Assembly (NCBI GenBank): GCA_964627035.1 | Contig: CAZVKN010000016.1 | Location: forward strand, 1-64,000 | Length of the DNA stretch: 64,000 nucleotides | Source of the DNA: CAZVKN01 sp964627035 | GTDB taxonomy: Bacteria; Electryoneota; AABM5-125-24; Hatepunaeales; Hatepunaeaceae | Direction of reading: 5' to 3' | In this document: positions 50,445 to 59,080 of the stretch, in pieces | Layout of the letters: every line of letters begins with the position of its first letter | Position numbering within the stretch: position 1 is the first letter of the stretch | Translations under genes and position numbers: made by a program | Notes under the pieces: model-generated | The model's input: only the letters and a program-made list of their open reading frames with translations | Database searches by the model: none | What the model was told of the DNA's origin: nothing

Positions 50445-51299
50445 CTATAAATCCCTGATCCTTCTTCCTGCTGCCCATCCTGCTCCTGCTGCACCTATTA
50501 TTATCCCTGTTATGGGAAACAGAGGCAAAAAATCCAGTGGAGTATTAATATCTATGCCCCATCCGAGCATTATTAACTTTGCCATACCGACCGACATGAT
50601 TGCCCCAAACAGTCCTGCGACCACCCCATAATAGAATCCTACCGCTACGAATGGACCCTTTACCATGCTGCGACTTGCACCGCAGAGCAGCAAGATATGT
50701 ATGAAATCCTCCCGAGTGCGAATCGAACCGTAAACCGTCAGCACTGTGAATGTAAGCGATAGAATCAGTGCAATAGCAATTACGGCTATTACTATTCGAC
50801 TGCCACGCTTGTAGAAACGCTCTACTTGCGCTAAAAGTTCCCCCTGATACACGACATCGTCAACATACGGCAGTCCTTCAATGTGATTCGCAGTTGTCTG
50901 CCAACCGGAACCCGGATCCGAACCGGGCTTCAGCGTTGCCACCACCGACATCGGCAGCGGGTTGTATTCGAGTAGGTCAAGCACCTCGTCTCCAAACTGC
51001 TCGGCAAATCTTCGCGCAGCTTCCTCTTTGGAAATAAACTTGACCGAACCGACATTCGGTAAATTGTGAACCTGTTTTATTATCCCCATAATAGCAGTAG
51101 AGTCCACCCCATCATCGAGGAAGGCTTCGATCTCAAACTTACCCAGCAGACCGTCAGTCCAGTCCTGAACCATTATGAACCCACGGATGGAGAACCCGCC
51201 CAATGTTAAAGTCGCTGACAGTGAGATCAGTGTAAGAAAACCGATGATTCCGAGATTCTGAAAGTTCCTGAATCCTTCCCGCAGCGAAAATAGAATCAT
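50445..51299 (-). CDS. ftsX: Cell division protein FtsX
   Basis: 284 aa. Membrane helix 1 (about 16-40), a periplasmic domain (about 45-160, FEIEAFLDDGVDS, ISKEEAARRFAEQFG, LPMSVVATLKPG), then three C-terminal helices (166-190, 218-240, 255-278) with the FtsX-domain features of the type. With FtsE it forms an ABC-like complex that does not transport but activates peptidoglycan hydrolases at the septum. The coupling stretch RTREDFIHILLLCGAS contacts FtsE. It overlaps ftsE by four bases (ATGA). Confidence 0.93.
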   Translation of the reverse strand: MILFSLREGFRNFQNLGIIGFLTLISLSATLTLGGFSIRGFIMVQDWTDGLLGKFEIEAFLDDGVDSTAIMGIIKQVHNLPNVGSVKFISKEEAARRFAEQFGDEVLDLLEYNPLPMSVVATLKPGSDPGSGWQTTANHIEGLPYVDDVVYQGELLAQVERFYKRGSRIVIAVIAIALILSLTFTVLTVYGSIRTREDFIHILLLCGASRSMVKGPFVAVGFYYGVVAGLFGAIMSVGMAKLIMLGWGIDINTPLDFLPLFPITGIIIGAAGAGWAAGRRIRDL

Positions 51300-51946
51300 G
51301 ACACCATCCGTCCATCGTCCAACGTGATGATTCTCGGATTCAGCGATTCAAACCTCTCAGGCTGGTGCGTGGCAATAAGCATTGAAGTTCCACTCAGGTT
51401 CAAATGATGAAGCAGCTCAATGATTTCACCGGATGTTTCGCTGTCAAGGTGACTTACCGGTTCATCAGCAAGCAGCACGAACGGCTCGTTGACAATAGCG
51501 CGGGCAATTCCGGCTCGCTGTTGCTCACCTGCTGAAAGGGAAGTCGGTGCTGAATGAAGTTTGTGGGAGAGCCCTACCTGATTGAGTACCCGAAGTGCTC
51601 GTTTCTTTGGACTGGCTGTGAGAGAATTGTCACACAGGGCAGACAGACGTACATTTTCAAGCAGAGTCCTATCGGGCAGCAGCCTCGTATCCTGATAGAC
51701 GATCCCCAGTCGCCTGCGCCATTTCGGCAGATGTCTTCTCTTTATTGTGGAAGAATAAAACTGCTCGAGTTCTATCTCCCCACTATCAGGATAATGTTCA
51801 AGTGACAAAAGTCTGAACAGAGTGGTCTTACCCGCTCCTGTCTTGCCGACAAGAAGGATAAAATCACCGCTGTTGATGTCAAATGAAATCTGGCTGACAC
51901 CGTTACCGGTTGGATAGCGATAGGAGACGTCTGACAACTTGACCAT
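51296..51946 (-). CDS. ftsE: Cell division ATP-binding protein FtsE
   Basis: 216 aa ABC ATPase. Walker A LVGKTGAGKTT (33-43), Q-loop VYQDTRLL, signature LSAGEQQRAGIARAIV, Walker B VLLADEPVSHLD and the H-switch IATHQPER. RLLPDRTLLENVRL after the Q-loop is typical of FtsE. It powers the FtsX-mediated control of septal hydrolases. Only a weak ribosome binding site is visible before ATG 51946. The 192-bp gap upstream is occupied by a family B repeat. Confidence 0.94.
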   Translation of the reverse strand: MVKLSDVSYRYPTGNGVSQISFDINSGDFILLVGKTGAGKTTLFRLLSLEHYPDSGEIELEQFYSSTIKRRHLPKWRRRLGIVYQDTRLLPDRTLLENVRLSALCDNSLTASPKKRALRVLNQVGLSHKLHSAPTSLSAGEQQRAGIARAIVNEPFVLLADEPVSHLDSETSGEIIELLHHLNLSGTSMLIATHQPERFESLNPRIITLDDGRMVS

Positions 51947-51981
51947 TTTATTCCGATTGCCAATACTTTATTGTTTTGGGA

Positions 51982-52094
51982 GAGTCTCCGCTGTCAACCC
52001 GCCGCGGTTGACAGTCTAACTTGTGTAATATCTATCAGAAGGCTGTCAGGTGCGGCGACCTGACAGCAATTTAATTGCATTGTCAGCCAGACTG
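51982..52094. repeat. Dispersed element family B, older copy
   Basis: GAGTCTCCGCTGTCAACC-CGCCGC-GGTTGACAG, then a spacer with TGTAATATCTATCAG, then GCTGTCAGGT-GCGGCG-ACCTGACAGC and CCAGACTG. Same order as 35458-35548. The terminal repeats have decayed (AGTCT at the left, AGACT at the right). It lies between the methyltransferase stop and ftsE. Confidence 0.7.
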
Positions 52095-52138
52095 CTGTCT
52101 CAAGCACAACTCCACAACAAATTGAATACTCTTTGCCA

Positions 52139-52912
52139 TTAATTCTTTCTCACAAGAAAATGTATCCGCGTGGATTGGCTGTGAGACGGATTGCGGCTCT
52201 GTCCGTCAACTACTTCGATGATCTTGAAACCACTCTTCTCAACAGCGTCTATGATCTCGCTCTCACTGTAAATTTTCTGGCGATGGCACTCCACGATGCC
52301 CTTTGATGAATGCTCTTTAAATTGAATCGTGAATATGTTCTCCTGAATCTTCTCAGCAGCATCATAGTTCATTTTTCTGTGATACGTGTAACCGAGCCCC
52401 TGTCCGGTTTCGCTGTGATTGTCAAAATATTTGAGTGAGTTCAGCTCAGTGCAGATGTCAAACAGAAACAGACCGTCCGGTACGAGAGCTGCATGTACAT
52501 TCCTCAGAAAAGATTGCACAGATTTTAAGTCGAGAAGATAATTCAGTGAGTCATAAAGACAGACCGCACCTCTGAATATAGCAGAATAATCGAGTAAAGT
52601 GAACTCGCTGACGAAGAATTCAGGAGAATTGTCGAGTGACAGAGCTTTATTCCACGCAACCTCAATCATTTGCGGAGATTTATCAAAACCTATCACCCGA
52701 AATCCACATGCAGCAAGAATGAGACTCATCGAGCCGGTTCCACATCCACACTCAAGCAGCGAAACCGAATCGGCATCGGACGGATGCGGAAGCCCGTGAT
52801 CAGACATGATCGTTAAAGCAAAATTCACCCACTCGAGGTAGTCAACGTGCAACATGACCTGATCGTAAATCTTGGATAGAGCCTGATAAGGTTCGACTTC
52901 TAACGATGACAT
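52139..52912 (-). CDS. Class I SAM-dependent methyltransferase
   Basis: 257 aa. PYQALSKIYDQVMLHVDYLEW at the N-terminus and SLLECGCGTGSMSLIL (motif I) are typical of Methyltransf_25/YodH-type enzymes, as are FRVIGFDKSPQMIEVAW (acidic loop) and FRGAVCLYDSLNYLLD (motif II region). The C-terminal beta-sheet (IQENIFTIQFKEHS, FKIIEVVDGQS) is as in small-molecule methyltransferases. The substrate is unknown. It follows ftsZ by only 14 bp, so it is transcribed with the division genes. Confidence 0.87.
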   Translation of the reverse strand: MSSLEVEPYQALSKIYDQVMLHVDYLEWVNFALTIMSDHGLPHPSDADSVSLLECGCGTGSMSLILAACGFRVIGFDKSPQMIEVAWNKALSLDNSPEFFVSEFTLLDYSAIFRGAVCLYDSLNYLLDLKSVQSFLRNVHAALVPDGLFLFDICTELNSLKYFDNHSETGQGLGYTYHRKMNYDAAEKIQENIFTIQFKEHSSKGIVECHRQKIYSESEIIDAVEKSGFKIIEVVDGQSRNPSHSQSTRIHFLVRKN

Positions 52913-52926
52913 CCGGTCAACCCCGG

Positions 52927-54444
52927 TTATTCGCTAAAGTACCTGTCGTATGCCGGTTCACTGAGGTCTATTTTGTCAAACTCTTCCTGAGTTAGCTGCG
53001 ACCTACCCTCCTGATGTGATTCGAACAGTGTCCGATAACTGTATTCGATCTGTCTTGAGACGGCTGCGTCGCTCTGTTCAGCATCAATTTGCTCTGATAC
53101 TCCCACCGCTTCCGTTGCAGTTTCCGACTCACTCACTGCTGCAGCAGGATCTTCCTCAATAGCAATCAAATCACCCTGCTGAGGCTGTAAGTCATCCCAT
53201 TCAACACGCGAATCCTCACCGTGAATTCCAGACGGTTCAGGATCAGTCACTGAAACCACTTGCAGCGTCGGTTCTGTGAATTGAGTATGCGGCTGTGGCT
53301 CCGGCTCAATTACCACCAATTCAGGTTCAACCACTTCTACAGTTTCAACCTCAGGATTTTCCGCTTGAGTACCGTCACCGTTTCCTGAAGGCGATTCTGT
53401 CGCGAGATCAGTTTCATGAAGTTCAATCTCAAGCTGTGTTTCATCAGGTGATTCACCGTTGTAGCCCAGACCGGTTGCTATGACAGTCACGACAATCTCG
53501 TCGCCGACATTCTTGTCAATTGCAGTACCGAAAATAACATCAGCAGCACCTCCGGCTTCCTGTTGAATGACTTCACCGGCACGTTTCAGCTCTCTCATCT
53601 TCTCGCCCGGAGGATAGGTCACACCGAGTAACACCTTTTTAGCCCCTGCCATTGACACATGCTCGACCAAGGGACAATCAATCGCACGCTGAGCGGCAAC
53701 GGCACCTCTATTCTCTCCGCTCGCCCGACCGATTCCCAATACAGCTCTTCCACCGCCACGCATGACCGTGCGGACATCGTTCAAGTCAGCGTTGATCTGA
53801 CCCGGGACAGAGATCAAACCGGAGATGCCTCGCGTCGCCTCAGCAACTACGTTGTCCGCCAACAGCCAGGTCTCCTCAACTGTCAAATCATCGTCATCGT
53901 TGAGGAGTTTCTCGTTCGGTATCACAACCAATGTGTCAACGAACTGTGACAGCTCCTCGATACCTCTCTCAGCCACAGCCATGCGGTTCGCACCTTCAAA
54001 GATAAACGGCTTTGTGACGATTGCGACGATCAAAATATCCTTATTGACCTTTCGTGCAATCTGTGCTATGACAGGACCGGCACCGGTTCCTGTCCCGCCA
54101 CCCATACCGATTGTGAGAAACAGAAGTTCTGTATCAACAAGTAGTTGTTCTATCTCCTTGACACTTTGTTCCGCAGATTTTCGCCCTACCTGCGAATCCG
54201 CACCTGCTCCGCGACCGCTTTCACCCAACTGGATCTTGATGGGTGCAAGATTTACATGGAGAGCCTGTTTGTCCGTATTAAGTACAACAAACTCGACTCC
54301 GGAAACTCCCGATTCAATCATACGGGTGACAGTGTTACCTCCGCCACCTCCGATACCAAAAACCTGCATATACGCACCGACATCTGCCTTTTCCTCGACA
54401 ATCGGTTCAGGTTCCCGGTAAAAACTAACTGCAATAGATGACAT
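52927..54444 (-). CDS. ftsZ: Cell division protein FtsZ
   Basis: 505 aa, longer than the usual 350-400. The GTPase half contains the tubulin signature GGGTGTG (115-121), FGIGGGGGNTV and NTDKQAL, and the T7 loop region NADLNDVRTVM. After about residue 340 comes a 150-residue low-complexity linker rich in Glu, Pro, Val and Gln. It ends in the conserved tail peptide KIDLSEPAYDRYF, the binding site for FtsA. A strong AGGAGAGGG ribosome binding site precedes ATG 54444. It polymerises into the Z-ring at midcell. Confidence 0.97.
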   Translation of the reverse strand: MSSIAVSFYREPEPIVEEKADVGAYMQVFGIGGGGGNTVTRMIESGVSGVEFVVLNTDKQALHVNLAPIKIQLGESGRGAGADSQVGRKSAEQSVKEIEQLLVDTELLFLTIGMGGGTGTGAGPVIAQIARKVNKDILIVAIVTKPFIFEGANRMAVAERGIEELSQFVDTLVVIPNEKLLNDDDDLTVEETWLLADNVVAEATRGISGLISVPGQINADLNDVRTVMRGGGRAVLGIGRASGENRGAVAAQRAIDCPLVEHVSMAGAKKVLLGVTYPPGEKMRELKRAGEVIQQEAGGAADVIFGTAIDKNVGDEIVVTVIATGLGYNGESPDETQLEIELHETDLATESPSGNGDGTQAENPEVETVEVVEPELVVIEPEPQPHTQFTEPTLQVVSVTDPEPSGIHGEDSRVEWDDLQPQQGDLIAIEEDPAAAVSESETATEAVGVSEQIDAEQSDAAVSRQIEYSYRTLFESHQEGRSQLTQEEFDKIDLSEPAYDRYFSE

Positions 54445-54505
54445 TGCTTACCCTCTCCTTTTCTACTATGTATTTGAACGTTTTATTTTAATTGCAATTC
54501 TATAT

Positions 54506-55762
54506 CTACATCTTTTTCTTAACCCATTTCTTCACACCCCCGAACAGACCCTTAACACCGCTTGGCTTCTCACCCTGCATATCACTCTCAGCAGCAATCA
54601 TCTCCGCCTCCGACTCAAGACCATAGAGAACCAAACCTATGCAATTAGCCCATGACGGGTTGTTTACTCCGTTGGAAATCCCCTCAATACCGTGCGGGTA
54701 GCCGATGCGTGCATCACATCCGAAAATTTCCTCAGCCAGTGACTCCAAATCACCGAGTTGCGAACCACCGCCGGTGAGTACTAACCCACCTGAGAGCATT
54801 TTCTCCATTCCCGCCTCACTGATTTCCTTCAAGACCAGCTTCCTGAGAATCTCATCCATCCGTGCGAATATTATCTTGTTCAACTTATCGGGGTCAATCA
54901 TTTTCTGCTGACCGGTGACCTTTACGGGTATCGCATCCGGCTCTATCGGAGGTGTGACACTCCCGTAATCTTTTTTCAGCTTCTCAGCATTGTATGATGA
55001 CAGCCCGAGTTTTCTCGTCATATCACGTGTAATGTGCTGGGCACCCCACTTAAATGACTTAGTAAATCGAAGTGAGTCTTCATAAAACAGAGCCACATTT
55101 GTCGTCCCTGAACCCAGCTCAATCAAAGCTACACCAAGCTCTCGCTCATCATCTGTCAAAGTCGAATAACCGGCAGCAAACGGTGAAAACACCAACTCCT
55201 TTACGCTCACATTGGCAAGCTGCAGCGCATTGACCAGATTCTGTATTTCATTGACCCCGGCGGTGATTATCTGAACCTCAGATTCCAGTCTCAAACCGGA
55301 TGAGCCGACAGGATTCAGATCAATCGCTTTCTCGTCATCAACCTTAAACTCCTGTGGCAGTATGTGAAGAATTCTGCTATCTGATAGCATGATCCGGCTT
55401 TTGGCATTCTCAAGCACACGATTAACATCTGCCGGTGTGATACGTGGTGTGATTTCCGCATCTCTTCCTCTGGAAACGGCAACAATGCCGTTACTTCTTA
55501 CTGATTTCACATGCTCGCCGGATATGCTCACGTAGGCATCCTGTATCTTAACACCCGCCATCAATTCCGCTTCACTGATTGCGGCTCTCAACGCTTCTGC
55601 AGTTCCGTCAATATTCCTGACAACGCCGTCACGAATTCCTTCTGAATCAGCCTGTCCGACTCCGAGCAGTCTGGCCTTTTGCCAGTCGAGCACCTCAACG
55701 ATAATTACGTTTATCGTATCGCTCCCGCAATCAATACCTACAATGAATCTTCTGTTTAACAT
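54506..55762 (-). CDS. ftsA: Cell division protein FtsA
   Basis: 418 aa of the actin/Hsp70 fold. Phosphate 1 loop FIVGIDCGSDTINVII, the 1C domain (about 85-165, VSISGEHVKSVRSNG), phosphate 2 ALIELGSGTTNVALF, and the adenosine loop GLVLTGGGSQL. The C-terminus GVKGLFGGVKKWVKKKM is an amphipathic membrane-targeting helix. It tethers FtsZ filaments to the membrane. GGAGG precedes ATG 55762; ftsZ lies 61 bp downstream. Confidence 0.96.
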   Translation of the reverse strand: MLNRRFIVGIDCGSDTINVIIVEVLDWQKARLLGVGQADSEGIRDGVVRNIDGTAEALRAAISEAELMAGVKIQDAYVSISGEHVKSVRSNGIVAVSRGRDAEITPRITPADVNRVLENAKSRIMLSDSRILHILPQEFKVDDEKAIDLNPVGSSGLRLESEVQIITAGVNEIQNLVNALQLANVSVKELVFSPFAAGYSTLTDDERELGVALIELGSGTTNVALFYEDSLRFTKSFKWGAQHITRDMTRKLGLSSYNAEKLKKDYGSVTPPIEPDAIPVKVTGQQKMIDPDKLNKIIFARMDEILRKLVLKEISEAGMEKMLSGGLVLTGGGSQLGDLESLAEEIFGCDARIGYPHGIEGISNGVNNPSWANCIGLVLYGLESEAEMIAAESDMQGEKPSGVKGLFGGVKKWVKKKM

Positions 55763-55806
55763 TTCCTTATCCTCCTACTCAGCTTTGAAAACTGTATTAA
55801 TTCGAT

Positions 55807-56712
55807 TTATAATTCCGTTCCGGTTATGATCATGTCAGGAAAACGGAGATCAACATACTTAAGATCAGCCGTTAGAAATTGACTTTGCTGTGTTAGAAAG
55901 CATTCCAGTTTTTCCCATGTCGCTTGGTCATACACACTGTCAACCTTCAGCTTCGCGCCGCAATGTCTGATCCGAATATTGTATCCATCAGAACTTTTCT
56001 CAATCTCACTTATCCGGTTGTACATGAATCTGTAATTGTCATGCAGCCAGTTGAGAATGGACAGCGCATCGGTATCTTCTATTTGATTCTCTGATGTCAA
56101 TCTGTTTCCTGTCAGCAGAGGCAGGTCAACTACTTCCACATTATCTATCAGAGGAAACAGAACTCCTTCCCCATCCGTCAACATTACCTTTTCATCAACA
56201 ATAAGCGCTATCGGATGTCTCTCTTCAACCACGATTTTCAGTTTGCCCGGCAATCTGGTGATAACACGTGACTGCCTGACCGATGGATGCAGATTCACAC
56301 GTGCAGCGATGCTATCCTTACTCAACTTTATCAGATTCGCACCGATATTAACGCTTGCTATGTTAATCACTTCCTGCTCATTCAGTCTCTCAAGCCCAAT
56401 CACCTCGATCCGATCCAACCTGCTCCAGATTGTTCCCGCAAGTAAGTTCAAGAAACCTCCCCACAAGAGAGACAGAAGCCAAACGGTGAAAGCTGCTCCG
56501 GTGACCAATGAAACAATCCAAATGATGATCTTAGATCGAACAATAATCTTTGCCTTTGAATTGTCATTTGAGCCGGTTGTGTAGTTTCCCTGTGCTATGG
56601 TCGAAGCTAAGCTCCTCGCTGAGGAATGTTTTGCCCTTCGCTTCCAATGTTTGTCCTGCCGGTTCAGGTCCTGAGGAATTCGATGAATCATTGTACCGGT
56701 CTTACCGCTCAT
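55807..56712 (-). CDS. ftsQ: Cell division protein FtsQ (DivIB)
   Basis: 301 aa. A long basic cytoplasmic tail (1-70), one membrane helix (about 71-93, IIIWIVSLVTGAAFTVWLL), a POTRA domain (about 100-175, IEVIGLERLNEQEVI, VRQSRVITRLPGKLKIVVEER) and the FtsQ beta-domain. It is a scaffold of the divisome recruiting FtsB/FtsL. GGAGGG precedes ATG 56712, which overlaps the murB end by 11 bp. Met8 is a less likely start. Confidence 0.93.
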   Translation of the reverse strand: MSGKTGTMIHRIPQDLNRQDKHWKRRAKHSSARSLASTIAQGNYTTGSNDNSKAKIIVRSKIIIWIVSLVTGAAFTVWLLSLLWGGFLNLLAGTIWSRLDRIEVIGLERLNEQEVINIASVNIGANLIKLSKDSIAARVNLHPSVRQSRVITRLPGKLKIVVEERHPIALIVDEKVMLTDGEGVLFPLIDNVEVVDLPLLTGNRLTSENQIEDTDALSILNWLHDNYRFMYNRISEIEKSSDGYNIRIRHCGAKLKVDSVYDQATWEKLECFLTQQSQFLTADLKYVDLRFPDMIITGTEL

Positions 56713-57688
56713 ACCATCCCTCCGGGAATCCGACTGCTTTGACCTCCATTTCCAGTTCTATGTCGTGTCTTTCGTGCACCAACTGCTTCAGTTTAATGAT
56801 TAGTGCCGCAATATCACCCGCTGAGCCTCCTTCATCATTTACAATGATATTAGCATGATCCGGAGAAACCCGAACTTTTCCGACACGCATTCCCTTGCCA
56901 CCCAAGGACTCAATGAGTTTTGCTGCAAAGTGATCCGACGGATTCTTGAACACACTCCCGGCTGACGGCAGCACCATAACATTTCTCCTATGCCGCTCTG
57001 CTATGGTGTCCTCCATCGCTCTGATCGCTTCGTCGGGTGAGCGATGTGGAAGCTTAAAACGAGCTTTCAGTACAATTTTATTGCGTAATGCCGACGCACT
57101 TCTATAATCGAAACCGACTTCATTCTTTGATAAATTGCTCATCTCTCCATCATAGTCCATCACATCAATATCAATCAGATAATCCGAAATAGACGCGCGG
57201 AATGCTCCGGCATTCATAACCAATGCACCCCCAACGCCACCAGATATACCTGCAAGTTTATCCCAATTCCCGCCCAATCCTGATTCAGCTGCGAACTTCA
57301 CAGCATCATTCAGACAGACAGCAGAGCCAACTGTCAACATATCGTCGTCCACCTCCAAAGTTGCGCAACACTTCTTAAGATCAATAACGCACCCTTTGAA
57401 ACCTTCATCACTGACGAGGAGGTTAGTACCAAATCCAATGATGAATACCTGAATCGAATTTGCAATACAGAACTTCAAAGTTGCCGACAATGCTGATTCA
57501 TTCGTTGGATAGACATATAGCGAAGCCGGACCTCCTACCTTATATGACGTGTGCTTTGACAGTAGTTCATTTACAAGACAACGCACCTGAGCACTTGATC
57601 GAAGTTTTTGGGCTAATTCTTCCAGATTCTTATGATCTGTAAGATCTATCGTCTTGCTTTTTCTATATGTCGCTGCAACTGTCATCAC
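56702..57688 (-). CDS. murB: UDP-N-acetylenolpyruvoylglucosamine reductase
   Basis: 328 aa FAD enzyme making UDP-MurNAc. FAD-site motifs HTSYKVGGPASLYV, IIGFGTNLLVSD and ISGGVGGALVMNAGAF (commonly IPGTVGG in other species) are present. The catalytic region is LPSAGSVFKNP with the proton-donor Ser, and the C-terminal HANIIVNDEG and LEMEVKAVG follow. Lack of a long loop places it with type II MurB. It starts 3 bp after the murC stop. Confidence 0.96.
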   Translation of the reverse strand: MMTVAATYRKSKTIDLTDHKNLEELAQKLRSSAQVRCLVNELLSKHTSYKVGGPASLYVYPTNESALSATLKFCIANSIQVFIIGFGTNLLVSDEGFKGCVIDLKKCCATLEVDDDMLTVGSAVCLNDAVKFAAESGLGGNWDKLAGISGGVGGALVMNAGAFRASISDYLIDIDVMDYDGEMSNLSKNEVGFDYRSASALRNKIVLKARFKLPHRSPDEAIRAMEDTIAERHRRNVMVLPSAGSVFKNPSDHFAAKLIESLGGKGMRVGKVRVSPDHANIIVNDEGGSAGDIAALIIKLKQLVHERHDIELEMEVKAVGFPEGWYER

Positions 57689-57691
57689 AAC

Positions 57692-59080
57692 TCACATTGA
57701 TTGTAATTTTGCTTTAACCTTTTCAACCAAGCTGTTGATTTCACCTGCACCCATTATCAATACCATATCCCCCGGTTGTAATAATTCATCCAGGTGGTCA
57801 ACAACATCACCTCTCTTGGAAAAATAAAACGCTTGCTTATGACCTAAGCTTCTCGCAGCATCACTTATCAACTGACCTGTCACATTCTCTATCGGTTTCT
57901 CACGTGCATGGAATATCGGCAGTGCAACGGCGACATCGGCAGTTAGAAGTACACGACCGAATTCTTTCGCCAAAACCTGAGTTCGGCTGAACAGATGAGG
58001 CTGAAACAGTGCCACTATACGACGATTCCACCCCGATTTTGCCGCTGACAGTGTAGCAGCAATTTCCGAAGGGTGATGGGCGAAATCGGACACCAACAGA
58101 TAATCGTTGAACGTTCCTACTATCTCGAATCTACGATGGACACCTTCAAACCGTTCAAGCCCATTCCGAATCGCCTTGAAGTCAATTCCCAATTCATATC
58201 CAACAGCAACTGCTGCCAGAGCGTTCAACACATTATGTTTCCCCGGAAGAGGTAGGTTTATCTTACCTAATTGAATACCGTGTGCCTCCACCGTAAACTG
58301 CGAATTGCCGGATTTATACTCAATATCTGTCGCTCTGATTTCCGCCTGTGGCAGCAGTCCATAGGTCACCATCGGTCGCTGAACCTGTGACAGTATCGGA
58401 TTGAGAGATGGCTCATCAAGACAGAGTATGACTCTCCCATAAAAGGGAACTGAATCTGCGAAATTGATGAACGCCTTTTCAAGCTCTGCGTAACTGTTGT
58501 TGTAGCATTCCAGATGGTCGTTATCAATATTTGTAATCACAACCATTGCCGGGCTGAGGCTGAGAAAAGACTGATCGTACTCATCAGCTTCTGTGACGAT
58601 AAAATCACCTTTCCCCGAATAGACACCTCCGGAATAGTGCTTCAGCTTACCTCCGACAATCACAGAGGGATCAAGACCTCCTTCAATAAGCACTTCACCC
58701 ACAAGCGAGGTTGTGCTCGTTTTTCCGTGAGTCCCCGATATTGCAATCCCGGCTTTGACTCTCATCAGCTCCGCAAGCATCTCCGCTCTACGGATGACCG
58801 GGATATTTCTTTTGCGAGCTGCAGCTATCTCGACATGATCTTGTGAAACGGCACTCGAATAGACCACCACCTCAGCATCACTGACATAATTCGCATCATG
58901 TCCGATGTAGATAGTCGCGCCAAGTTTTCTCAAACGTGTGACAATCGCACCTGAATTCAGATCACTGCCGGTTATTTGAAATCCAATGCTCAACAGGAAC
59001 TCAGCGATTCCGCTCATCCCGGATCCTCCGATTCCGATCATGTGCAGCCGCTTAAACCTTTCTAAGAGAATATCTATCAT
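57692..59080 (-). CDS. murC: UDP-N-acetylmuramate-L-alanine ligase
   Basis: 462 aa Mur ligase. The N-terminal UDP-binding GIGGSGMSGIAEFLL, ATP loop GTHGKTSTTSLVG, ITNIDNDHLECY and the C-terminal FAHHPSEIAATLSA are as in MurC. It adds L-alanine to UDP-MurNAc. Its start overlaps the murG stop by four bases. Confidence 0.97.
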   Translation of the reverse strand: MIDILLERFKRLHMIGIGGSGMSGIAEFLLSIGFQITGSDLNSGAIVTRLRKLGATIYIGHDANYVSDAEVVVYSSAVSQDHVEIAAARKRNIPVIRRAEMLAELMRVKAGIAISGTHGKTSTTSLVGEVLIEGGLDPSVIVGGKLKHYSGGVYSGKGDFIVTEADEYDQSFLSLSPAMVVITNIDNDHLECYNNSYAELEKAFINFADSVPFYGRVILCLDEPSLNPILSQVQRPMVTYGLLPQAEIRATDIEYKSGNSQFTVEAHGIQLGKINLPLPGKHNVLNALAAVAVGYELGIDFKAIRNGLERFEGVHRRFEIVGTFNDYLLVSDFAHHPSEIAATLSAAKSGWNRRIVALFQPHLFSRTQVLAKEFGRVLLTADVAVALPIFHAREKPIENVTGQLISDAARSLGHKQAFYFSKRGDVVDHLDELLQPGDMVLIMGAGEINSLVEKVKAKLQSM

